Shown here one piece after another: positions 56,496 through 64,000 of a stretch of 64,000 nt of DNA. The position numbers were made by a program, and so were the translations under genes. The stretch is from Hyphomicrobiales bacterium (GTDB taxonomy: Bacteria; Pseudomonadota; Alphaproteobacteria; Rhizobiales; Rhizobiaceae): NCBI GenBank assembly GCA_900470195.1, contig UEIJ01000007.1, forward strand, positions 62,001 to 126,000. Reading direction: 5' to 3'. How positions within the stretch are numbered: position 1 is the first letter of the stretch; every line of letters begins with the position of its first letter. The notes beneath the pieces were generated by a model. The model did no database searches and was not told the DNA's origin. It was given only the letters and a program-made list of their open reading frames with translations.

Positions 56496-57671
56496 TCACG
56501 CTATGCCATGGATGGCCAGAAGCTCTTTCATGCGGTGGACGGCAAGGTCCGGCTGGTCGAGCACATTGGCCTGATCGGCAAGACGAAAAATGTCGGCGTA
56601 ATGCAGGATGCCGCGTGCCGACTGCATTCCCGCAGGCATGGTAAAATGGCTCTGGTGGCCGTTGAGCCAGGCGAGGAACACCACGCCAGCCTTGTAATAT
56701 TGGGTCGGTGCTTCAAAGATTTTTCGCGACAGCGGCACAGTCGGCTCGATGATCGCGCGGAAGCGGGCTTTGTTGCCCGCAGCCAGTGCTGAAAGCGCGT
56801 TGGAGGCCTGTGGCGCGACCGCGTCAAAAATGCCAAGCAGCGCGTGGCTGTGCTTTTTCCCGTCGCCCTCGATCAGCGGGGCATAGTTGAAATCATCGCC
56901 GGTGAAACACAGTACGCCTTCCGGCAGGCGGCTGCGCAATGCGATTTCATGACGCTCCTCCAGCAATGAAATCTTGATGCCTTCCACCTTGTTGCGGTTG
57001 GTTTCGATAATATCGATCACCGTATCGAGCGCTTCGTCGAATTTCTCCGAACCCCAGTAGCCCTTGAGCTGCGGATCGAACATGTCGCCAAGCCAGTGCA
57101 GTACGACCTTTTCCCGGGCCTGGGCCAGAATCCGGCTGTAAACCTTGATGTAATCATCCGGCGATCTGGCAATGCGCGCCAGTGCGCGGCTTGCCATCAG
57201 GATGAAACGACCGCCGTGTTTCTCGATGAAACCGGCCTGCGTTTCATAAGCCTTGATGACGTCATCGAGGCTTTTTGCTTCCGCCGGATCAAGGTGGTCG
57301 GTGCCGGCACCGCTGGCAAGATCGGCGCCCGCAACGGTCCTGCTTTCCACCAGTGAGCGGCGGATCAGTTCCTGCGCGCCCGTCCAGTTCAGGCCCATGC
57401 CGCGCTGTGATGTGTCCATCGCTTCCGCTATCCTGAAACCGAGGCTCCAAAGATGATGGCGGAAGGCCATGGTCGCATTCCAGTCTATGGCCGGGTCGTT
57501 CCACGGGCGGGCGCCCTTCAGCGGATCGGAAACGACATGCGCTGCCGCATAGGCGATGCGGTTGAACTGCGGCGGGCTCGCCGGGCGGGGCGTCTGCGTG
57601 CCGATCAGCCTGTAGGTGTTCAGGCTTCCATCGCCATCCGGCAAGACCAGTTGATGATCGCTCATGCCCAT
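56496..57671 (-). CDS. DUF993 protein, dihydrodipicolinate synthase-like
   Basis: A 391-residue protein of the DUF993 family, which is related to the dihydrodipicolinate synthase/N-acetylneuraminate lyase TIM-barrel class. Segments such as WSLGFRIAEAMDTSQRGMGL, KVVLHWLGDMFDP, VEGIKISLLEERHEIALRSRLPEGVLCFTGDDFNYAPLIEGDG (with a candidate Schiff-base Lys in KISL) support an aldolase-like role. It is divergent from lacI and both are served by the two operators at 57705 and 57871, so it is part of the same catabolic regulon. Start at residue 1 or 3. Confidence 0.8.
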   Translation of the reverse strand: MGMSDHQLVLPDGDGSLNTYRLIGTQTPRPASPPQFNRIAYAAAHVVSDPLKGARPWNDPAIDWNATMAFRHHLWSLGFRIAEAMDTSQRGMGLNWTGAQELIRRSLVESRTVAGADLASGAGTDHLDPAEAKSLDDVIKAYETQAGFIEKHGGRFILMASRALARIARSPDDYIKVYSRILAQAREKVVLHWLGDMFDPQLKGYWGSEKFDEALDTVIDIIETNRNKVEGIKISLLEERHEIALRSRLPEGVLCFTGDDFNYAPLIEGDGKKHSHALLGIFDAVAPQASNALSALAAGNKARFRAIIEPTVPLSRKIFEAPTQYYKAGVVFLAWLNGHQSHFTMPAGMQSARGILHYADIFRLADQANVLDQPDLAVHRMKELLAIHGIA

Positions 57672-57704
57672 AATTGTTCCTCCGCCTGTTGTTCGATTTT
57701 TATT

Positions 57705-57718
57705 TTAGAACGTTCCAA
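57705..57718. promoter_or_regulatory. LacI-type operator 1
   Basis: TTAGAACGTTCCAA, an almost perfect palindrome with central CG, 34 bases upstream of the DUF993 start. It differs at one base from operator 2. Confidence 0.82.
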
Positions 57719-57861
57719 ATGGCAATCCCGTCGAAAATTGCGGCAGAAATGTGATTTGAGTGGCTTTAGGCTTAAAATACGCATTTCAGCAAAAAACATG
57801 CCTCCAGAACCGTCTTGAATTGTGGCGAACTGATGGCAAACGGCGGTTTCAGTCTCTGCTC

Positions 57862-57890
57862 TTGACAGCATTGGAACGTTCCAATTAAAT
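57862..57890 (+). promoter_or_regulatory. Promoter of lacI operon with operator 2 in the -35/-10 spacer
   Basis: TTGACA (57862-57867), a 17-base spacer and TTAAAT (57885-57890) form a sigma70-type promoter. The perfect palindrome ATTGGAACGTTCCAAT (57870-57885) fills the spacer, so repressor binding would exclude RNA polymerase. The two operators are 166 bases apart, about 16 helical turns, allowing looping. Confidence 0.8.
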
Positions 57891-57914
57891 CAGCAATCGA
57901 AATCGGAGCAGGCC

Positions 57915-59950
<2,036 letters not shown>

Positions 59951-59955
59951 ACACC

Positions 59956-61566
59956 ATGAACAAGCATATTTCGGCTGCGGAAGCGGCCGCACTCATCCCC
60001 GACAATGCTGTCGTTTCGGTCTCGTCATCGAGCGGTCTCGGCTGCCCCGACCTGACGCTGAAAGCCATTGGCGAGCGGTTCGACGAAACCGGGCACCCCA
60101 AAAATATCACCACGCTGCATCCGATTGCGGCGGGCGATATGAGCGGCATCAAGGGGGTGGATTACATCGCCAAGCCCGGATTGCTGAAGAAGATCATCGG
60201 CGGGTCCTATCCGTCCGGGCCATCAAGCGCCGAGCCGCCGCTGATCTGGCAGATGATCACCAATAACGAGATCCCGGCCTATAATGTCCCGTCAGGCATC
60301 CTGTTCGACATGCACCGCGAGGCGGCGGCCAAGCGCCCCGGCGTGCTGACCAAGGTAGGGCTCGATACGTTTGTCGATCCCAAACGTCAGGGCACGGCGA
60401 TGAATGAAAAGGCCGCGCAAGAACCGGTCGTGAAACACGTGAGTTTCGAGGGCGAGGACTGGCTCTATTTTCCGGCCATCATCCCGCAAGTAGCGATCAT
60501 TCGCGCAACGACGGCGGATGAGCGCGGCAATCTCACCTATGAGCATGAGGGTGCCTATCTCGGCGGTCTCGATCAGGCATTGGCCGCCCGCAACAATGGC
60601 GGCATCGTCATTGCGCAGGTGAAGCGCATCGCCAAGGAAGGCACGCTGAAGCCGCATGACGTGCGCGTGCCGGGTGTTCTGGTGGATTATATCGTGGTCG
60701 ATCCCGACCAGAAGCAGACGACACAGACACTGTATGATCCGGCAATTTCCGGCGAGATTTTCCGCCCGCTCGATACGTTTCGTTTGCCTGAGTTCAATAT
60801 CCAGAAAGCGATTGCGCGCCGTGTCGCGCAGGAATTGCAGGCGGGAAGCGCGGTCAATCTCGGCTTCGGCATTTCCGCCAATGTGCCGCGCATTTTGCTG
60901 GAAGAGGGCCTGCATGGTGCCGTGACATGGGTGATCGAGCAGGGGGCTGTCGGCGGCGTGCCGCTGCTGGATTTTGCCTTTGGCTGCGCATCCAATGCCG
61001 ATGCCTACATGCCATCGCCCTATCAGTTCACCTATTTTCAGGGCGCCGGCTTCGATGCGTCGCTCTTGTCCTTCCTTGAGATCGGACGCGACGGCTCGGT
61101 CAATGTGTCGAAACTTTCTTTCCGTCCGCATGTCACGGCAGGCGCTGGCGGCTTTGTCGATATTACCGCAAGGGCAAAAAAGATCGTCTTCTCCGGCATG
61201 TTCAATGCGGGGGCGAAATTGTCGGTCGCTGACGGCAAGCTGGTGATCGAGAAGGAAGGCAAGCTGAAAAAGCTGGTCAATGAGGTCGAGCATGTCACCT
61301 TCTCAGGCCCCCGCAGCGTCGCGCAGGGGCAGGACATTACCTATGTCACCGAACGCGCGGTGATGAAGCTGACGCCAGAAGGCATCGTGCTCACCGAGAT
61401 TGCGCCGGGAGTGGATTTGCAGGCGCATATTCTTGATCAGTCCGAATTTCCGCTGATCGTTTCCGAGCAGCTCAGGACCATGGACGAAGCGCTGTTCCGC
61501 GAAGAGCCGATTGGCCTCACGCTGCCGCAAAAGCCTGCGCGAAAGCTGGAGGCGAGAAATGACTGA
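59956..61566 (+). CDS. Acyl-CoA:carboxylate CoA-transferase (fused alpha-beta, family I)
   Basis: A 536-residue CoA-transferase with both halves fused, like E. coli YdiF and propionate CoA-transferase. The first half contains GGSYPSGPSSAEPPLIWQM and the second half the catalytic glutamate in TWVIEQGAVGGVPLLD (Glu328), with NLGFGISANVP before it. It would activate a carboxylic acid by taking CoA from another acyl-CoA. It starts 5 bases after the dehydrogenase and overlaps the hydratase gene by 8 bases. Confidence 0.9.
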   Translation: MNKHISAAEAAALIPDNAVVSVSSSSGLGCPDLTLKAIGERFDETGHPKNITTLHPIAAGDMSGIKGVDYIAKPGLLKKIIGGSYPSGPSSAEPPLIWQMITNNEIPAYNVPSGILFDMHREAAAKRPGVLTKVGLDTFVDPKRQGTAMNEKAAQEPVVKHVSFEGEDWLYFPAIIPQVAIIRATTADERGNLTYEHEGAYLGGLDQALAARNNGGIVIAQVKRIAKEGTLKPHDVRVPGVLVDYIVVDPDQKQTTQTLYDPAISGEIFRPLDTFRLPEFNIQKAIARRVAQELQAGSAVNLGFGISANVPRILLEEGLHGAVTWVIEQGAVGGVPLLDFAFGCASNADAYMPSPYQFTYFQGAGFDASLLSFLEIGRDGSVNVSKLSFRPHVTAGAGGFVDITARAKKIVFSGMFNAGAKLSVADGKLVIEKEGKLKKLVNEVEHVTFSGPRSVAQGQDITYVTERAVMKLTPEGIVLTEIAPGVDLQAHILDQSEFPLIVSEQLRTMDEALFREEPIGLTLPQKPARKLEARND

Positions 61567-62335
61567 TCGGATAGAAATCGCGATCGAAAACCACATCGCG
61601 GTCATGACCATCAAACGGCCTGAAAAGCTCAATGCGTTCGACATTGAGATGTTGCAGGAACTGTCTGCTGCCTGTGATCGCGTGGAGGCGGACAGCAAAG
61701 TGCGGGTTGCGATCCTGACGGGCGAGGGCAAGGCTTTTTCCGCAGGTGGCGACATCAAGGCATGGGGCAGCATGGAGCCGGCGGAATTCGGCCACGCCTG
61801 GGTGCGCTATGGTCATCGGGTGTTCGAGCGGCTTGCGACTTTGCGTGTGCCGTTGATCGCGGCGATGAACGGCCATGCGCTGGGCGGCGGGCTGGAGCTG
61901 GCAGGTGCCGCCGATATCCGCATTGTCGAAAAACAGGCGAAGATCGGCCTGCCGGAAACCTCGCTCGGCATGATCCCCGGCTGGTCGGGCACGCAGCGTC
62001 TTGTGCGCCGCTTCGGTGCGCAGATCGTGCGGCGCATGGTGCTGGGTGGCGAGATGTTCACGGCGGAAGAAGCGCTGTCGCACGGGCTGGTCGATCATGT
62101 GGTTGAGACGGGTGCTGCTCTGCAAGCAGCACAAGAATATGCGGCGCGGGTGGCCAAGCGCGGACCCGCCGCGCTCGAAATTTCCAAACTGATGCTGTCG
62201 GTCGCCAATGGCGAGGACAACGGAACCGCTGTCGAGGCGCTTGGTTCCATCCTTGTCGCCAAGACCGGCGATCTGAAGGAAGGCGTGCGCTCGTTCAGCG
62301 AAAAGCGCGAAGCGAATTTTGAAGGAAAATGGTGA
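61559..62335 (+). CDS. Enoyl-CoA hydratase/isomerase family protein
   Basis: A 258-residue crotonase. The oxyanion-hole segment AFSAGGDIKAWG and GHALGGGLELAGAADIRI are standard, and the acid/base Glu lies in GLPETSLGMIPGWSGTQRL. It may hydrate an enoyl-CoA or carry out another crotonase reaction. GGAGGCGAGAA precedes the start at 61559. It is between the CoA-transferase and aldehyde dehydrogenase genes, overlapping both. Confidence 0.92.
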   Translation: MTDRIEIAIENHIAVMTIKRPEKLNAFDIEMLQELSAACDRVEADSKVRVAILTGEGKAFSAGGDIKAWGSMEPAEFGHAWVRYGHRVFERLATLRVPLIAAMNGHALGGGLELAGAADIRIVEKQAKIGLPETSLGMIPGWSGTQRLVRRFGAQIVRRMVLGGEMFTAEEALSHGLVDHVVETGAALQAAQEYAARVAKRGPAALEISKLMLSVANGEDNGTAVEALGSILVAKTGDLKEGVRSFSEKREANFEGKW

Positions 62336-63849
62336 TGAGCACGATTGTAAAGCCGCAACCGCTGGCCGGACTGGCCGTCCGCGAATTCTCCATGCTGATC
62401 GATGGCAAATGGGTGCAAAGCCAAAGCGGTGAGAGCATCGAGCGCGTTGCGCCCGGCCATGGCGTCACGGTCAGCCGTTATCCTGCTGGCAACAAGGCGG
62501 ATGTGGAACGCGCTGTTGCAGCCGCACGCAAGGCTTTCGATGACGGGCGCTGGTCGTCCAAAACTGCATCGCAGCGTTCGCTGGTGCTGCTGAAAGCTGC
62601 CGATCTGATCGAAGCGCGGGCCGAAGAGCTTGCCTATCTCGATGCGATTGAGGCGGGAAAGCCAATCAGTCAGGTGCGCGGCGAGATTGCCGGTTCGGTC
62701 GATATCTGGCGCTATGCGGCGGCATTGGCCCGCGACCTGCATGGCGAAAGCTACAATACGCTGGGCGACGGTACTTTGGGGGTTGTGCTGCGCGAGGCCA
62801 TCGGGGTGGTGTCGATCATCACGCCGTGGAATTTCCCGTTCCTGATCGTCGGCCAGAAACTGCCCTTCGCGCTGGCGGCGGGTTGCACGGCGGTGGTCAA
62901 GCCGTCGGAACTCACCTCCGGTTCGACATTGTTGCTCGGCGAAATTCTGGCCGAGGCAGGTGTGCCGGATGGCGTCGTCAACATCGTCACCGGAACAGGT
63001 GCCGATGTCGGTCAGCATATGAGCATGCATCCAGATGTGGACATGGTGTCGTTTACCGGCTCCACTGGTGTGGGCAAGCTCACCATGGCCAATGCCGCTC
63101 AGACGCTGAAAAAAGTGTCGCTGGAGCTTGGCGGCAAGAACCCGCAAATCCTGTTCCCGGACGCGGATATGGATGCCTTTATCGACGCTGCCGTGTTCGG
63201 CGCATGGTTCAATGCAGGCGAGTGCTGCAATGCCGGTTCGCGGCTGATCGTGCATCGCTCGATTGTCGATGAGATTGTCGGGCGCGTGGCCGATCTGTCG
63301 AAAAAGGTGATTGTTGGCGACCCGTTGGATGTCAGCACACAGGTGGGCGCGATCATCACGCCGCAGCATCTGAGCAAGGTTGGCGCTTATGTCGATCAAG
63401 CCAGGAAGGCCGGTGCTGCAATTGCCCATGGCGGCGAGGTGCTGGACCTTGGCCTCGGCCAGTATATGGGACCGACCATTCTGGCTAGCGTGAAGGCCGA
63501 CATGGCCGTGGCGCGTGAGGAAGTGTTCGGGCCGGTTCTGTCGGTGCTTTCCTTCGATACGGTGGACGAGGCGATCTCCATTGCCAACGCGGTCGATTAC
63601 GGGCTTTCGGCAGGTGTGTGGAGCCGTGATTTCGATACCTGCATGACCATCGGACGCAAGGTGCGGGCGGGCACGGTCTGGATGAACACTTTTATGGACG
63701 GTACGCCGGAACTGCCTTTCGGCGGTTATCGCCAGTCCGGTCTGGGCCGCGAATTGGGGCGTCATGCGGTGGAGGATTACACCGAAACCAAGACGCTCAA
63801 CATGCATATCGGTGCGCGGACGGGCTGGTGGATGCCGCAAGCGAAGTAG
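62335..63849 (+). CDS. Aldehyde dehydrogenase (NAD(P)+)
   Basis: A 504-residue ALDH superfamily enzyme: PWNFPFLIVGQKLPFALAAGCTAVVKPSE, cofactor loop FTGSTGVGKL, ELGGKNPQILFPDADMD (general base Glu) and FNAGECCNAGSRL with the nucleophilic Cys. YRQSGLGRELG near the C-terminus is typical. It would oxidise an aldehyde made within the pathway. A start at 62335 gives the junction TGATG with the hydratase; an ATG at 62329 would add two residues. Confidence 0.93.
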   Translation: MSTIVKPQPLAGLAVREFSMLIDGKWVQSQSGESIERVAPGHGVTVSRYPAGNKADVERAVAAARKAFDDGRWSSKTASQRSLVLLKAADLIEARAEELAYLDAIEAGKPISQVRGEIAGSVDIWRYAAALARDLHGESYNTLGDGTLGVVLREAIGVVSIITPWNFPFLIVGQKLPFALAAGCTAVVKPSELTSGSTLLLGEILAEAGVPDGVVNIVTGTGADVGQHMSMHPDVDMVSFTGSTGVGKLTMANAAQTLKKVSLELGGKNPQILFPDADMDAFIDAAVFGAWFNAGECCNAGSRLIVHRSIVDEIVGRVADLSKKVIVGDPLDVSTQVGAIITPQHLSKVGAYVDQARKAGAAIAHGGEVLDLGLGQYMGPTILASVKADMAVAREEVFGPVLSVLSFDTVDEAISIANAVDYGLSAGVWSRDFDTCMTIGRKVRAGTVWMNTFMDGTPELPFGGYRQSGLGRELGRHAVEDYTETKTLNMHIGARTGWWMPQAK

Positions 63850-63861
63850 GAGGAGACGGCT

Positions 63862-64000
63862 TTGGGAGGACAGCCGGATATCGTCATCATCGGATCGGGT
63901 ATCGGCGGCGCGACGATGGCCGCCGGTCTTGCCGCATCAGGCGCTGACATTCTCATCCTTGAGGCGGGGGAGCGCTTGCCGGACAGGCCGGAAAACCGCG
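63862..64000 (+). CDS. GMC-type FAD oxidoreductase (N-terminal part, cut by window edge)
   Basis: A TTG start at 63862 follows AGGAGGAGAC. The frame gives GGQPDIVIIGSGIGGATMAAGLAASGADILILEAGERLPDRPENR, an FAD-binding Rossmann motif (GSGIGG, then Glu of LEAG) followed by the short stretch typical of glucose-methanol-choline oxidoreductases. It lies 12 bases after the aldehyde dehydrogenase and continues beyond the window. It was too short and started with TTG, so it would be missed by simple searches. Confidence 0.78.
   Translation, partial: MGGQPDIVIIGSGIGGATMAAGLAASGADILILEAGERLPDRPENR

Noticed and set aside
60429-60446. GAAACACGTGAGTTTC, a CACGTG-centred palindrome in the CoA-transferase gene
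   Set aside because: The arms are in the opposite order to parS (TGTTTC...GAAACA) and it is in coding sequence far from the origin; no link to ParB.

Overview
The window looks like a piece of the main chromosome of an alphaproteobacterium of the order Rhizobiales, most likely the Brucella/Ochrobactrum group. The basis is the gene order and protein content: a BvrR/BvrS (ChvI/ChvG) pair next to HprK, EIIA and HPr, a DivL-type kinase, a short alphaproteobacterial HprK, AddAB in place of RecBCD, and a DUF299-hemE junction as in Caulobacter-type origins. This identification is inference from recognition; no database search was made.

Layout. Positions 1-15.9 kb form a nearly unbroken minus-strand run: addA (cut by the window edge), addB, a MurU-like nucleotidyltransferase, a TsaE-AmgK fusion, divL, ahcY, a racemase-fold protein lacking both catalytic cysteines, HPr, EIIA, HprK, and the sensor kinase and regulator BvrS/BvrR. 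From 16.3 to 19.3 kb pckA, an ArfB-like rescue factor and an alpha/beta hydrolase run on the plus strand. From 19.3 to 24.1 kb lies a histidine cluster (hisB, a DUF2628 gene, hisH, hisA, hisF, hisE) followed by coaA. Next come hslV, a DUF2585 gene, hslU and a DUF1402 gene (plus), then an XRE regulator, a Smr protein, MltA and a Tim44-like protein (minus), fxsA and secB (plus), and dnaQ, coaE, aroE, maf and a DUF299 regulator (minus).

At 36.07-36.53 kb a non-coding stretch with DnaA-box-like sequences separates the DUF299 gene (minus) from hemE (plus). This is the best candidate for the chromosomal origin. To its right most genes run away on the plus strand: hemE, hemJ, rho, mnmE, mnmG, rsmG, parA, parB. 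Five parS-like 16-mers (22.49, 37.65, 43.25, 43.29 and 45.41 kb) bracket the origin, two of them perfect palindromes. Thus replication initiation, segregation (ParABS) and cell-cycle control (DivL) functions lie within about 40 kb.

From 48 kb onward the content becomes more accessory. holA is followed by an ABC importer (ATPase, permease, binding protein) whose binding-protein gene is separated from the permease by a TetR regulator and a small lipoprotein gene. An AT-rich segment at about 53.95-55.2 kb carries a hemopexin-repeat protein that looks foreign. The window ends with a LacI-regulated divergent catabolic locus: a DUF993 aldolase-like gene on one side and, on the other, lacI, Gfo/Idh/MocA dehydrogenase, CoA-transferase, enoyl-CoA hydratase, aldehyde dehydrogenase and the start of a GMC oxidoreductase. 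Two near-identical LacI-type operators sit in the shared promoter region, one exactly between a -35 and a -10 element. The substrate is unknown.

Dispersed 40-50 bp palindromic repeats with an AACCGG(T)TTCC-type core occur in many intergenic spaces and once inside a reading frame. No tRNA, rRNA, CRISPR array or insertion sequence was recognised.
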